Program-made: the position numbers and the translations under genes | Shown here: positions 45,973 through 54,756 of the stretch, piece after piece | Position numbering within the stretch: position 1 is the stretch's first letter | Layout of the letters: each line of letters starts with the position of its first letter | The notes under the pieces: model-generated | The model's input: only the letters and a program-made list of their open reading frames with translations | The model's database searches: none | Told to the model about the DNA's origin: nothing | DNA from: Streptomyces narbonensis | Lineage (GTDB): Bacteria > Actinomycetota > Actinomycetes > Streptomycetales > Streptomycetaceae | Reading direction: 5' to 3' | Assembly: GCF_014649015.1 (NCBI RefSeq) | Contig: NZ_BMSF01000001.1 | Coordinates: 496,001 to 560,000, forward strand | DNA: 64,000 bases

Positions 45973-46797
45973 ATGGCCATCGGACGACTTCTCGGGCGGC
46001 AGCGTCGGGAGTACAGCATCCCCGAGCCGCACCCCTCCGGTGCCCGCCCGCCGAAGCTCCCGAGCGAGCTCGTCCCGGAGCACGTGGCGATCGTCATGGA
46101 CGGCAACGGCCGCTGGGCCAAGGAGCGCGGCCTGCCGCGCACCGAGGGGCACAAGGTCGGCGCCGAGCAGGTGCTCGACGTGCTCCAGGGCGCGATCGAG
46201 ATGGGCGTCGGGGCGATCTCGCTCTACGCCTTCTCCACCGAGAACTGGAAGCGCTCGCCCGAGGAGGTGCGCTTCCTCATGAACTTCAACCGCGACTTCA
46301 TCCGCAAGACCCGCGACCAGCTCGACGAGCTCGGCATCCGGGTGCGCTGGGTGGGCCGCATGCCCAAGCTGTGGAAGTCGGTGGCCAAGGAGCTCCAGGT
46401 CGCGCAGGAGCAGACCAAGGACAACACCAAGCTCACGCTCTACTTCTGCATGAACTACGGCGGCCGCGCGGAGCTCACGGACGCGGCGCAGGCGCTGGCG
46501 GAGGACGTGAAGGCGGGCCGGCTCGACCCGGCGAAGATCACCGAGAAGACCATCCAGAAGTACCTGTACTACCCGGACATGCCGGACGTGGACCTCTTCC
46601 TGCGGCCCAGCGGCGAGCAGCGCACCTCCAACTACCTGATCTGGCAGAGCGCGTACGCCGAGATGGTCTTTCAGGACGTGCTGTGGCCGGACTTCGACCG
46701 CCGCGACCTGTGGCGCGCCTGCGTCGAGTTCGCGTCCCGCGACCGCCGCTTCGGCGGCGTCGACCCGGCCGACCTTGCCGTCCTCGACAAGGCCTGA
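45973..46797 (+). CDS. uppS: isoprenyl transferase (undecaprenyl diphosphate synthase type)
   Basis: A 274-residue cis-prenyltransferase making polyprenyl diphosphate for cell-wall lipid carrier. Motifs are [20 protein letters not shown] near residue 38, FSTENWKRS, and the C-terminal [27 protein letters not shown] precedes the ATG. It lies just after recO. Confidence 0.95.
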   Translation: MAIGRLLGRQRREYSIPEPHPSGARPPKLPSELVPEHVAIVMDGNGRWAKERGLPRTEGHKVGAEQVLDVLQGAIEMGVGAISLYAFSTENWKRSPEEVRFLMNFNRDFIRKTRDQLDELGIRVRWVGRMPKLWKSVAKELQVAQEQTKDNTKLTLYFCMNYGGRAELTDAAQALAEDVKAGRLDPAKITEKTIQKYLYYPDMPDVDLFLRPSGEQRTSNYLIWQSAYAEMVFQDVLWPDFDRRDLWRACVEFASRDRRFGGVDPADLAVLDKA

Positions 46798-46819
46798 TCA
46801 CTCTCCGGGGGGACGTTCC

Positions 46820-47344
46820 GTGGAAGCGAACGAGCGGGTCGAGCTGGCCTATCCGGCCGAGTTCCAGGACGTGCACGAAGCGGTACGGGTCCGCCTGCGG
46901 GCCACCTGGTGGTGGAAGCTGCTGCGGTGGGCGGCGTGGGGCGCGAGCCTCCTCGCCCTGCTGGTCACGATCCTGAGCCTGCTGCCGCCCTCGCCCGAAC
47001 CGGGGGAGAGCGTCCCGCTGGTGGCGCTCTGCGTGGTGGCCGTGGGCTGCGCGGAGTCGCTGCCCTGGCTGACGGCCCAGAGCATCTTCCGGCTGATCAG
47101 GGCACAGGGGGACGCGACGGCCGTCGTCGACGACGGCGGGGGGCGGTGGACCTCCAGGGACACCGAGACGACGATCCGCTGGGCCATGCTGCCCCGGTAC
47201 GTGGAGACGCCACGGCTCTTCGTCCTGCTCACCGCCAAGCAGTCCGGCACCGGCTTCGCCTACCTGCCCAAGCGCGGGCTCGCGGACCCCGCCGACGCGG
47301 ACCGGCTGCGGGCGGTCCTCGACCGGTGCAGCAGCAGGATCTGA
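46820..47344 (+). CDS. YcxB-like membrane protein
   Basis: A 174-residue protein from GTG 46820 (GGGGGGA upstream). Two hydrophobic segments (AWGASLLALLVTILSLLPP and VPLVALCVVAVGCAESLPWL) follow a short N-terminal domain. The C-terminal part (TIRWAMLPRYVETPRLFVLL, GFAYLPKRGL) matches the YcxB-like domain. Its function is unknown. It ends at a terminator shared with the convergent zur operon. Confidence 0.72.
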   Translation: MEANERVELAYPAEFQDVHEAVRVRLRATWWWKLLRWAAWGASLLALLVTILSLLPPSPEPGESVPLVALCVVAVGCAESLPWLTAQSIFRLIRAQGDATAVVDDGGGRWTSRDTETTIRWAMLPRYVETPRLFVLLTAKQSGTGFAYLPKRGLADPADADRLRAVLDRCSSRI

Positions 47345-47350
47345 CACGAC

Positions 47351-47390
47351 GAGCGGGCCCGTACCGAAGGGATTCGGTACGGGCCCGCTC
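47351..47390. terminator. bidirectional terminator between YcxB-like gene and zur
   Basis: A perfect 18-bp stem (47351-47368 with 47373-47390) with a 4-nt loop lies between the convergent genes, 7 bp after the YcxB-like stop and 49 bp beyond the zur stop. Confidence 0.93.
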
Positions 47391-47438
47391 TCGTCCGCGT
47401 GCGGGCGTCGACTCCGCGTGCTCCGCTGCGTACAGGCG

Positions 47439-47849
47439 CTACTTCTGCGCGCACTCCGCGCACGTGCCGAAGATCTCGACCGTGTGCGCCACGTTCACGA
47501 AGCCGTGCTCCGAGGCGATCGTCTCGGCCCACTGCTCCACCATCGGGCCCTCCACCTCCACGGCCTTGCCGCAGACGCGGCAGACCAGATGGTGGTGGTG
47601 GTCGCCGGTCGAGCAGCGGCGGTAGACCGTCTCGCCGTCGCTCGTGCGCAGCGCGTCGACCTCGCCGGCCTCCGCGAGGGACTGGAGCGTCCGGTAGACG
47701 GTGGTGAGGCCGACCGAGTCGCCGCGGTGCTTGAGCATGTCGTGCAGCTCCTGGGCGCTGCGGAACTCGTCCACCTCGTTCAGCGCCGCCGACACGGCGG
47801 CCCGCTGCTTGGTCGAGCGGCCTCGTACGGGGGGTCCTGCCGTCACCAC
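47439..47849 (-). CDS. zur: zinc uptake regulator Zur (Fur family)
   Basis: A 136-residue Fur-family repressor. The winged HTH is about 15-80 (RSAQELHDMLKHRGDSVGL, TTVYRTLQSLAEAGEVDAL). The zinc-rich region has the DHHHHLVCRVCGK His/Cys cluster and C-terminal CAEC. Synteny with znuACB identifies it as Zur rather than Fur. Two GTG codons stand in tandem at the start; AAGGAGG is 5 nt before the first. In S. coelicolor Zur represses zinc uptake and alternative ribosomal proteins. Confidence 0.94.
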   Translation of the reverse strand: MVTAGPPVRGRSTKQRAAVSAALNEVDEFRSAQELHDMLKHRGDSVGLTTVYRTLQSLAEAGEVDALRTSDGETVYRRCSTGDHHHHLVCRVCGKAVEVEGPMVEQWAETIASEHGFVNVAHTVEIFGTCAECAQK

Positions 47850-47929
47850 GCGGGCCTCCTTGAATGCTTGTCTGCCCCCGCCATTCTGCCAGCCCCCCGT
47901 GTGCCCGCGGTCAGACCGCGTACTGCGGG

Positions 47930-48823
47930 TCAGACCTTCACGTCGTCGCTCGGCCGCGGACGCGGCGGCTGCGGGGCGTCACAGCCCTCCGCGTCCGCCT
48001 CGGCGGCCCGGGCCCGCCGCTTGGCGAGCGGGGTGGCCAGGAGCGTCAGGAGGACGAAGACGCCGATCGCGTACAGGACGATCGTCGCGCCCGGCGGGAC
48101 GTCCTGGTAGTACGAGGTGGCCGTGCCCGCCAGGGTGACCGTGATGCCGGTCGCCACGGCGAGGACGAAGGTCGTGCGGAACGACTTCGACAGCTGCTGG
48201 GCCGCCGCCACCGGCACCACCATGAGCGCGCTGACGAGGAGCAGGCCCACGACCCGCATCGCGACCGTGACCGTCACCGCGGCCGTGACCGCGACGAGCA
48301 GGTTCAGGGCGCGCACCGGAAGGCCGGTGACCCGGGCGAACTCCTCGTCCTGGCTGACGGCGAAGAGCTGGCGGCGCAGGCCGACCGTGACCAGGACCAC
48401 GAAGGCCGCGAGGATCGCGATCGCGGTGATGTCCTCGGAGGAGACCGTCGAGAGCGAGCCGAAGAGGTACGAGCTGAGGTTGGCGTTCGAGCCGGTCGGC
48501 GAGAGGTTGATCAGCAGGACGCCGCCGGCCATGCCGCCGTAGAAGAGCAGCGCGAGCGCGAGGTCGCCGCGGGTCTTCCCGTACGCCCGGATCAGCTCCA
48601 TGGCGACCGAGCCGGCGATGGCGACGATCGTCGCCATCCAGACCGGGCTGGAGTTCAGCAGGAAGCCGAGGCCGACGCCGGTCATGGCGACGTGGCCGAT
48701 GCCGTCGCCCATCAGCGCCTGGCGGCGCTGGACGAGGTAGATGCCGACGGCGGGCGCGGTGATGCCGACGAGCACGGCCGCGAGGAGCGCGCGCTGCATG
48801 AAGGCGAGATCGAGCATTTCCAT
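47930..48823 (-). CDS. znuB: zinc ABC transporter permease ZnuB
   Basis: A 297-residue integral membrane protein of the ABC-3 metal permease family, with about eight hydrophobic segments (LLAAVLVGITAPAVGIYL, VWMATIVAIAGSVAMELI, LLLVSALMVVPVAAAQQL). GDGIGHVAMTGVGLGFLL matches the conserved permease loop. It begins 16 bp after the znuC stop. The C-terminal tail is Arg/Pro-rich and cytoplasmic. Confidence 0.94.
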   Translation of the reverse strand: MEMLDLAFMQRALLAAVLVGITAPAVGIYLVQRRQALMGDGIGHVAMTGVGLGFLLNSSPVWMATIVAIAGSVAMELIRAYGKTRGDLALALLFYGGMAGGVLLINLSPTGSNANLSSYLFGSLSTVSSEDITAIAILAAFVVLVTVGLRRQLFAVSQDEEFARVTGLPVRALNLLVAVTAAVTVTVAMRVVGLLLVSALMVVPVAAAQQLSKSFRTTFVLAVATGITVTLAGTATSYYQDVPPGATIVLYAIGVFVLLTLLATPLAKRRARAAEADAEGCDAPQPPRPRPSDDVKV

Positions 48824-48839
48824 GATCAGGTCGGCTTCC

Positions 48840-49616
48840 TCAGGTCAGCAGACCCGTGCGGAGCGGCTCACCGGCCGCGTGCGGATGGACGTGGTCGTGG
48901 CCCGGCAGCGCGTGCTGCCCGACGGCCTCGGGCGGCGGGCCGTCGTGGACGACGCAGCCGTCGCGCAGGACGACCGCCCGGTCGATCAGCGGCTCCAGCG
49001 GGCCCAGCTCGTGCAGGACGAGGAGGACGGACGTACCGCCCGCGACCTGCTCGCGCAGCGTCGCGGCCAGGATCTCCTGGCTCGCGAGGTCCACGCCGGC
49101 CATCGGCTCGTCCATGATCAGCAGTTCGGGCTCGGAGGCGAGCGCACGGGCGATCAGGACGCGCTGGTGCTGGCCGCCGGAGAGCGCGGAGACGGAGTCC
49201 TTGGCGCGCTCGGTGAGACCGACGAGGTCGATGGCCCGCGCGACGGCGGCCTTGTCGTCCTTCGTCAGCCAGCCGAAGCGGCGGCGGGAGAGCCGGCCGG
49301 AGGCGACGACCTCGCGGATGGTGGCGGGGACGCCGCTGGCCGCGGTGGTGCGCTGCGGCACGTAGCCGACGCGGGACCAGTCGCGGAAGCGCTTCTGCTC
49401 CGTGCCGAACAGCTCGATCCGGCCGCCGGTCAGCGGCACCTGGCCTATGACGGAGCGGACGGCGGTGGACTTGCCGGAGCCGTTGGCGCCGAGCAGGGCG
49501 ACGACCTCACCGCGGCGGACGGTGAGGTCGACGCCCCGGAGGACGGGCCGGGCGCCGAGGGCCGCCGTGGCTCCGCGGACGGAGATGACGGGTTCCGGAT
49601 CCAGTTCCTGGGCCAT
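48840..49616 (-). CDS. znuC: zinc ABC transporter ATP-binding protein ZnuC
   Basis: A 258-residue ATPase. Walker A is GANGSGKST near residue 44, signature LSGGQHQRV, Walker B LLIMDEPMAG and the switch His in VLLVLHELG. ATG 49616 is chosen because AGGAGG lies 8 nt upstream. An alternative GTG at 49649 would overlap the znuA stop (GTGA) and add 11 residues. It lies between znuA and znuB. Confidence 0.93.
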   Translation of the reverse strand: MAQELDPEPVISVRGATAALGARPVLRGVDLTVRRGEVVALLGANGSGKSTAVRSVIGQVPLTGGRIELFGTEQKRFRDWSRVGYVPQRTTAASGVPATIREVVASGRLSRRRFGWLTKDDKAAVARAIDLVGLTERAKDSVSALSGGQHQRVLIARALASEPELLIMDEPMAGVDLASQEILAATLREQVAGGTSVLLVLHELGPLEPLIDRAVVLRDGCVVHDGPPPEAVGQHALPGHDHVHPHAAGEPLRTGLLT

Positions 49617-49645
49617 GGCTCGTGCCTCCTGCTGCGCTGCTGTGG

Positions 49646-50653
49646 TCACTTCGCGCCGAGGGCCTTCTTCAGCGCGGCGAGGTTGGACTGCATGACCTCG
49701 ATGTAGTCATCGCCCTTGGACTTGTCCGTGATTCCCTCCAGCGGGTCGAGCACGTCGGTCGTGAGACCGGTGTCGCCGGCGAGGGTCTTCGCGGTCTTGT
49801 CGCTCGCGAGGGTCTCGAAGAAGACGGTGGAGACCTTGTCCTTCTTCGCGATGTCCTGGAGTTCCTTGATGCGGGCGGGGCTCGGCTCGGACTCGGGGTC
49901 GATGCCGGTGATGCCCTCCTGCTCCAGTCCGTAGCGCTCGGCGAGGTAGCCGAAGGCGGAGTGGGTGGTGATGAAGGTCCTGGTGGTGGTGTTCTTCAGG
50001 CCCGTCGCGAACTGCGTGTTCAGGTCGCCGAGCTTCTTCACCAGGGCGTCGGTGTTCTTCTTGTAGTCCGCGGCGTGGGCCGGATCGGCCTTCTCCAGGG
50101 CGGCTCCGACACCCTTGGCGACCTCGGCGTACTTCACGGGGTCGAGCCAGATGTGCGGGTCGGTGCCGGCCTCGGTGCCGTGGTCGTGGCCTTCGTGGCC
50201 TTCGTGGGCCTCGTGGCCCGCTTCCTCGGCGCCGTGCTCCTCGCCCTCGTGCTCGTGGCCGACCTCGGTGCCGTGCGCTTCGAGCTTCGTGAGGGTGGCG
50301 GCGTCGACGGTGTTCTTGACGCCGGCCTGGGCGATGGCGTCGTCGACGGCGGGCTGGATGCCCTTGAGGTAGAGGATGACGTCGGCCTCGCCGAGCTCGC
50401 CGATCTGCCGCGGCTTGAGCTCCAGGTCGTGGGGTTCGACGCCGGGCTTGGTGAGCGTGTCGACGGAGACGTGGCCGCCGCCTATCTGCTCGGCCAGGTA
50501 CTGCATGGGGTAGAACGACGCGACCACGTCCAGCTTGCCGCTGCTCCCCTTGTCGGCGGCGTCGGAGGTTCCGGCGCAGGCGGACAGGGTGACGAGTCCG
50601 AGCGCGACGGCTCCGGTGACGGCGGTGGCGGGTATCAGTCGACGTACGTTCAT
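49646..50653 (-). CDS. znuA: zinc ABC transporter substrate-binding lipoprotein ZnuA
   Basis: A 335-residue extracytoplasmic zinc-binding protein. The lipoprotein signal ends LVTLSACAGTSD, with the lipidated Cys near residue 26. The cluster A-I fold starts LDVVASFYPMQYLAEQIG, and metal ligands include EPHDLELKP His. A His/Glu-rich loop (HEHEGEEHGAEEAGHEAHEG, about 145-168) can bind extra zinc. ATG 50653 is chosen; ATG 50662 is possible. The start overlaps the proximal candidate Zur box. Confidence 0.94.
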   Translation of the reverse strand: MNVRRLIPATAVTGAVALGLVTLSACAGTSDAADKGSSGKLDVVASFYPMQYLAEQIGGGHVSVDTLTKPGVEPHDLELKPRQIGELGEADVILYLKGIQPAVDDAIAQAGVKNTVDAATLTKLEAHGTEVGHEHEGEEHGAEEAGHEAHEGHEGHDHGTEAGTDPHIWLDPVKYAEVAKGVGAALEKADPAHAADYKKNTDALVKKLGDLNTQFATGLKNTTTRTFITTHSAFGYLAERYGLEQEGITGIDPESEPSPARIKELQDIAKKDKVSTVFFETLASDKTAKTLAGDTGLTTDVLDPLEGITDKSKGDDYIEVMQSNLAALKKALGAK

Positions 50654-50689
50654 GACACTCATTTTCAACAAAACTGGAAACGATTGTCA
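50653..50689 (-). promoter_or_regulatory. two candidate Zur boxes before znuA
   Basis: On the coding strand, TGAAAATGAGTGTCA (50667-50653) matches 13 of 15 positions of the Streptomyces Zur-box consensus as I recall it. TGACAATCGTTTCCA (50689-50675) is a weaker partner. Their starts are 22 bp apart, about two helical turns. The proximal one overlaps the znuA start, so binding would block initiation. Confidence 0.7.
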
Positions 50690-50829
50690 ATTGTCATACG
50701 TGTGGTCCGGCCCACGTGAGACCTCGGGAGCCCTCGGGATCCCCTGACGCCGGACCGATTTGATGCGGGGGGTACGGGCGCCGGTAACCTGTGGCATTCG
50801 CACTTCGTCGTCGTAATGAAGAGAGCACC

Positions 50830-52212
50830 GTGGCCGCCGACAAGATCGACACCATCGTCAGCCTGAGCAAGCGCCGTGGCTTCGTCTACCCGTGCAGTGA
50901 GATCTACGGCGGCCAGCGTGCCGCCTGGGACTACGGACCGCTGGGTGTCGAGCTCAAGGAGAACCTCAAGCGCCAGTGGTGGCGTTACATGGTCACCGCG
51001 CGCGAGGACGTCGTCGGCATCGACTCGTCGGTGATCCTGGCCACCGAGGTGTGGGAGGCGTCCGGTCACGTCGCCACCTTCACCGACCCGCTGACCGAGT
51101 GCACCTCCTGCCACAAGCGCTTCCGCGCGGACCACCTGGAGGAGGCGTACGAGGCGAAGCACGGCCGCCTCCCCGAGAACGGCTTCGCCGACCTCAACTG
51201 CCCCAACTGCGGCAACAAGGGCACCTTCACCGAGCCCAAGCAGTTCTCCGGCCTGCTCTCCACGCACCTCGGCCCGACCCAGGACACCGGCTCCGTCGCC
51301 TACCTGCGTCCCGAGACCGCCCAGGGCATCTTCACCAACTTCGGCCAGGTCCAGCAGACCTCGCGCAAGAAGCCGCCGTTCGGCATCGGCCAGATGGGCA
51401 AGTCCTTCCGGAACGAGATCACTCCGGGCAACTTCATCTTCCGCACGCGCGAGTTCGAGCAGATGGAGATGGAGTTCTTCGTCAAGCCGGGCGAGGACGA
51501 GCAGTGGCAGGAGTACTGGATGGAGCAGCGCTGGAACTGGTACACGGGTCTGGGTCTCCGTGAGGAGAACATGCGCTGGTACGAGCACCCGAAGGAGAAG
51601 CTCTCCCACTACTCGAAGCGCACCGCCGACATCGAGTACCGCTTCCAGTTCGGCGGCAACGAGTGGGGCGAGCTGGAGGGCGTCGCCAACCGCACCGACT
51701 ACGACCTGAACGCGCACTCCAAGGCCTCCGGCGCCAACCTCACCTACCTGGACCAGGAGACCGGCGAGCGCTACACGCCGTACGTCATCGAGCCCGCCGC
51801 CGGTGTCGGCCGCGCGATGCTGGCCTTCCTCCTCGACGCGTACAACGAGGACGAGGCCCCCAACGCCAAGGGCGTCATGGAGAAGCGCGCCGTGCTGCGC
51901 CTCGACCCGCGCCTGGCCCCGGTCAAGGTCGCCGTCCTGCCGCTGTCCCGCAACCCGCAGCTCTCCCCGAAGGCCAAGGGCCTCGCGGCGGACCTGCGTC
52001 AGAACTGGAACATCGAGTTCGACGACGCCGGCGCCATCGGCCGCCGCTACCGCCGCCAGGACGAGATCGGCACCCCGTTCTGCGTGACCGTCGACTTCGA
52101 CACCCTCGACGACAACGCGGTGACCGTGCGCGAGCGCGACACCATGAAGCAGGAGCGCGTCTCCCTCGACCAGATCCAGGGCTACCTGGGCAGCCGCCTG
52201 CTCGGCTGCTGA
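50830..52212 (+). CDS. glyS: glycyl-tRNA synthetase, dimeric type
   Basis: A 460-residue class II synthetase of the alpha2 type, charging tRNA-Gly. Motif 1 is near [21 protein letters not shown] zinc-ribbon-like insert has CTSCHKRF and CPNCGNKG. Motif 2 is [19 protein letters not shown] and motif 3 [11 protein letters not shown]. The anticodon-binding domain is C-terminal ([20 protein letters not shown]). It starts with GTG after AGAGAG; upstream frame residues are not family-like. It is divergent from znuA. Confidence 0.96.
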   Translation: MAADKIDTIVSLSKRRGFVYPCSEIYGGQRAAWDYGPLGVELKENLKRQWWRYMVTAREDVVGIDSSVILATEVWEASGHVATFTDPLTECTSCHKRFRADHLEEAYEAKHGRLPENGFADLNCPNCGNKGTFTEPKQFSGLLSTHLGPTQDTGSVAYLRPETAQGIFTNFGQVQQTSRKKPPFGIGQMGKSFRNEITPGNFIFRTREFEQMEMEFFVKPGEDEQWQEYWMEQRWNWYTGLGLREENMRWYEHPKEKLSHYSKRTADIEYRFQFGGNEWGELEGVANRTDYDLNAHSKASGANLTYLDQETGERYTPYVIEPAAGVGRAMLAFLLDAYNEDEAPNAKGVMEKRAVLRLDPRLAPVKVAVLPLSRNPQLSPKAKGLAADLRQNWNIEFDDAGAIGRRYRRQDEIGTPFCVTVDFDTLDDNAVTVRERDTMKQERVSLDQIQGYLGSRLLGC

Positions 52213-52233
52213 ACTCCCTGATCGCGTACGGCG

Positions 52234-52268
52234 AAGCCCCCGGTTCCGGATGTCGGAACCGGGGGCTT
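52234..52268. terminator. terminator after glyS
   Basis: A perfect 15-bp stem (52234-52248 with 52254-52268) with a 5-nt loop; stem ends AAGCCCCC and GGGGGCTT. Confidence 0.93.
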
Positions 52269-52278
52269 TCCCGTGCCG

Positions 52279-52514
52279 TCAGGCCGACGCGGTGGCCGAC
52301 TCGGCCTGTGCGTCGGCCTCCGCCTGGCGCCGGCCCCTCGGCCGCCCTGCGCTTTCCGAACCAGGCCGTCCATGCGCCGAGGGCGCCGAGGACTCCCCTC
52401 GGTCAGGGTGTTGTACGTGAGGATCGGCGCGACCACGTTGAGGCCGATGGTGAGGACCCAACCGATCGCGGAGGCGGCGCCCGACCGGGCCGGCGGCTTG
52501 GCGGGTGTGGACAT
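52279..52514 (-). pseudogene. remnant of a VC0807-type membrane protein gene
   Basis: From ATG 52514 (GGGGGAG upstream) the reading frame gives a convincing N terminus, MSTPAKPPARSGAASAIGWV then LTIGLNVVAPILTYNTLTEG, as in Streptomyces VC0807-family proteins. It then turns into Arg/Pro-rich shadow sequence. A different frame just downstream gives a plausible authentic tail (RRQAEADAQAESATASA, stop at 52279). The hydrophobic core of about 150 residues is missing. The pattern fits an internal deletion plus frame change. Confidence 0.65.
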
Positions 52515-52620
52515 GGCTCCCCCTGGGAGCTTCTACGGTCGCGGTGCGGGAGAACGCTGGTGAGGCACCGGGAAGGGAAGGGGAAAGTCCAGGCCAAGTG
52601 ATCTTCAAGAGCGCCGGGGC

Positions 52621-53211
52621 TCAGGCGCGCAGCGCCCTCTGCACCAGGGAGACCACCGCCGTGAAGGCGTCCTCGGCGGCCGGGGACGACCAGTCGGCGG
52701 CGTGGGCCGGGTTGTGGAATCGGTCCGTGGCGTCGAAGACCGCGCGGGCCGTCGCCTTGGCGTCCCGCTCCGGCGCGGCGAACAGGCCCTCGGTGCGGCC
52801 GGCCGCCAGGATCTCGGCGATCTGCTCGACGAGGTGGTCCTCGTGCCGGTCGACGACCGCGCTGTTCTCGCCGATCAGTACCTGGAACGTCGCCATCAGC
52901 TCCGGGTCGCCGCCCGCCTTGCGGCGCTTCAGGGTGAAGAGGGCCGTGAGCCAGCCGGTGAGCCGCTCGTCCGCGGGCTGCCCGCCATCGACGTACGGCC
53001 GCAGCGCGACGATCGTCCGCTCCAGCCACCGCTCGGTGACCGCCTCGCGGAGGGCCGCCTTCGTGCGGAAGTGGCGGTAGACGCTGCCGTGGCTGACGCC
53101 GAGCACCCGGGCCACGTCGACGACGGTCGCCTTCGCGGGGCCGTAGCGCCGGAGCACCTCCTCGGTGGCTTCGAGGATGCGCTCGGCGGTCAGGGTCTCG
53201 GTGGCGGCCAT
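52621..53211 (-). CDS. TetR/AcrR-family regulator
   Basis: A 196-residue TetR-type repressor. The N-terminal HTH is about 8-55 (ERILEATEEVLRRYGPAKAT, VARVLGVSHGSVYRHFRTKA). The C-terminal ligand/dimer domain follows. The start is only 16 bp after the aldo/keto reductase stop, and a TGACAG-TAC-CTGTCA palindrome spans that junction. The gene downstream is a decayed membrane-protein remnant. Confidence 0.9.
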   Translation of the reverse strand: MAATETLTAERILEATEEVLRRYGPAKATVVDVARVLGVSHGSVYRHFRTKAALREAVTERWLERTIVALRPYVDGGQPADERLTGWLTALFTLKRRKAGGDPELMATFQVLIGENSAVVDRHEDHLVEQIAEILAAGRTEGLFAAPERDAKATARAVFDATDRFHNPAHAADWSSPAAEDAFTAVVSLVQRALRA

Positions 53212-53215
53212 GGAA

Positions 53216-53230
53216 TGACAGTACCTGTCA
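53216..53230. promoter_or_regulatory. TetR-type operator palindrome
   Basis: TGACAG-TAC-CTGTCA is a perfect 6-bp inverted repeat, 5 bp from the TetR gene start and overlapping the stop codon of the reductase gene. TGACA/TGTCA arms recur upstream of the reductase (54294-54315), with a wider 12-bp spacer. Confidence 0.6.
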
Positions 53231-54271
53231 GTGCTCGCTGTCCAGGTGGGCCATCTGCGCCGCCGGGTAGCGCTCGCCGGCCGCGGCGCCCGCCGGTACC
53301 GCCTCCTCGATCGCCGCGAGGTCGGCGGCGTCGAGCGTGACGTCCAGGGCGCCGAGCGCCTCCACGAGCCGGTCCCGGCGCCGGGCTCCGACCAGCGGGA
53401 CGATGTCCGCGCCCTGCCGCTCGCCCTGCGCGAGGACCCAGGCGATCGCGGTCTGCGCGACCGTCACGCCCTTCGCCTCGGCGAGGGCGCGCAGCCGGTC
53501 CACCAGGTCGAGGTTCCGGTGGAGGTTGTCCCCCTGGAAGCGCGGGCTCATGCCCCGGAAGTCGCCCGGTGCCAGCTCGCGGTCCCGGGTGAAGTGGCCG
53601 CTGATCAGGCCGCGCGACAGCACTCCGTACGCCGTGATCCCGATGCCCAGCTCGCGCGCGGTGGGCAGGATCTTCTCCTCGATGGAGCGGGAGATCAGCG
53701 AGTACTCGATCTGGAGGTCCGCGATCGGGGCCACGGCCGCCGCCCTGCGCAGGGTGTCCGCGCCGACCTCGGAGAGGCCGATGTGCCGGACGTGGCCCGC
53801 CTCGACCAGCTCGGCGATGGCGCCGACGGTCTCCTCGATCGGTACGTCGGGGTCGACGCGGGCGATCCGGTAGATGTCGATGTGGTCCGTGCCGAGGCGC
53901 TGGAGCGAGTACGCCGCGAAGTTCCTCACCGCGGCCGGGCGGCCGTCGTAGCCGGTGAAGCCGCCCTCGACCGTGCGCAGCGCGCCGAACTTCACACTGG
54001 TCAGCGCCTGCTCGCGGGCGGCGGCGGGGGCGCTGCGGAGGGCTTCGGCGATCAGGAGTTCGTTGTGCCCCATCCCGTAGAAGTCGCCCGTGTCGAGCAG
54101 GGTCACCCCGGCGTCCAGGGCGGCGTGGATCGTGGCGATCGACTCGGCGCGGTCGCTCTCCCCGTACAGCGCGGACATGCCCATGCAGCCGAGACCGAGG
54201 GCGGAGACCGCGGGGCCGGTGGCGCCGAGGTGACGGGTGGGGACGGTGGTGGCGTTCTGGTTCGTGGTCAT
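53228..54271 (-). CDS. aldo/keto reductase
   Basis: A 347-residue (alpha/beta)8 NADPH-dependent oxidoreductase. The catalytic Asp/Tyr region is LLDTGDFYGMGHNE and the Lys is in TSVKFG. The usual QHR tetrad His stretch reads IYRIARVDP, so the His is absent; a related subfamily also shows an Ala here. The cofactor end is PLVGARRRDRLVEAL. It is upstream of, and probably cotranscribed with, the TetR gene. ATG 54271 fits the family start; the longer frame is Pro/Ser-rich and runs through the G-rich tract. Confidence 0.88.
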   Translation of the reverse strand: MTTNQNATTVPTRHLGATGPAVSALGLGCMGMSALYGESDRAESIATIHAALDAGVTLLDTGDFYGMGHNELLIAEALRSAPAAAREQALTSVKFGALRTVEGGFTGYDGRPAAVRNFAAYSLQRLGTDHIDIYRIARVDPDVPIEETVGAIAELVEAGHVRHIGLSEVGADTLRRAAAVAPIADLQIEYSLISRSIEEKILPTARELGIGITAYGVLSRGLISGHFTRDRELAPGDFRGMSPRFQGDNLHRNLDLVDRLRALAEAKGVTVAQTAIAWVLAQGERQGADIVPLVGARRRDRLVEALGALDVTLDAADLAAIEEAVPAGAAAGERYPAAQMAHLDSEH

Positions 54272-54320
54272 GGAACAACCATGGCATGACCGATGACAGA
54301 TTTCAATATTTGTCATTCGC

Positions 54321-54404
54321 TGGGGTGGGAGATGGGGGATGGATGGAGTGGAGGGAGAGGGGGATGGGAGGGGGATGGGGATGGGGTGGAGGGGGATGGG
54401 GTGG
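54321..54404 (+). repeat. G-rich, cytosine-free tract
   Basis: The 84 bases contain no C on the plus strand and are built of GGGGATGG, GGAGG and GGGGTGG blocks, with many runs of three to five G. The tract lies between the divergent starts at 54271 and 54459. It could form G-quadruplexes on this strand. Confidence 0.85.
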
Positions 54405-54458
54405 CGAGGGTGGGAAAAACGGGTGCCGCCTTCGAGGGGCCGGGGTAGCGTCGACGGC

Positions 54459-54488
54459 ATGTCTCTGTTCTTCCAGATCTACGAGTGA
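54459..54488 (+). CDS. 9-codon leader ORF (MSLFFQIYE)
   Basis: A 9-residue ORF, MSLFFQIYE, 54 bp upstream of the DUF6243-like gene. TAGCGT (54447-54452) lies 6 bp before the ATG and could be the -10 box of a leaderless transcript. It is short enough to occur by chance, but its position suggests a leader peptide. Confidence 0.4.
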   Translation: MSLFFQIYE

Positions 54489-54542
54489 GCGCGCCGCACA
54501 GGCCGTCCGACCACCGCACACCTCACTGATTGGGAGAACCCC

Positions 54543-54734
54543 ATGGGTAAGAGCCGAAACGACCTCCTCGGCGTCGGCGGACAGCGGAAGAAGCTGTCCC
54601 GCGCCGACCAGCACGGCACCGGACGGAGCCGTGGCGCCGTCCGCCGCACGGCCGACGAGCAGAAGCAGGAGCTCCTGAAGAAGATGCGCGAGCGCGCGCA
54701 GGGAGCCGGGGCCGCCGAGAGCGGTCAGGAGTAG
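54543..54734 (+). CDS. DUF6243-like small basic protein
   Basis: A 63-residue highly basic protein, MGKSRNDLLGVGGQRKKLSR then ADQHGTGRSRGAVRRTADEQ. It resembles the DUF6243 family of Streptomyces, with no known function; charge suggests nucleic-acid or ribosome association. GGGAGA precedes the ATG. A terminator follows. Confidence 0.75.
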   Translation: MGKSRNDLLGVGGQRKKLSRADQHGTGRSRGAVRRTADEQKQELLKKMRERAQGAGAAESGQE

Positions 54735-54756
54735 CCGTCGTCATCGAGTGACGTGG

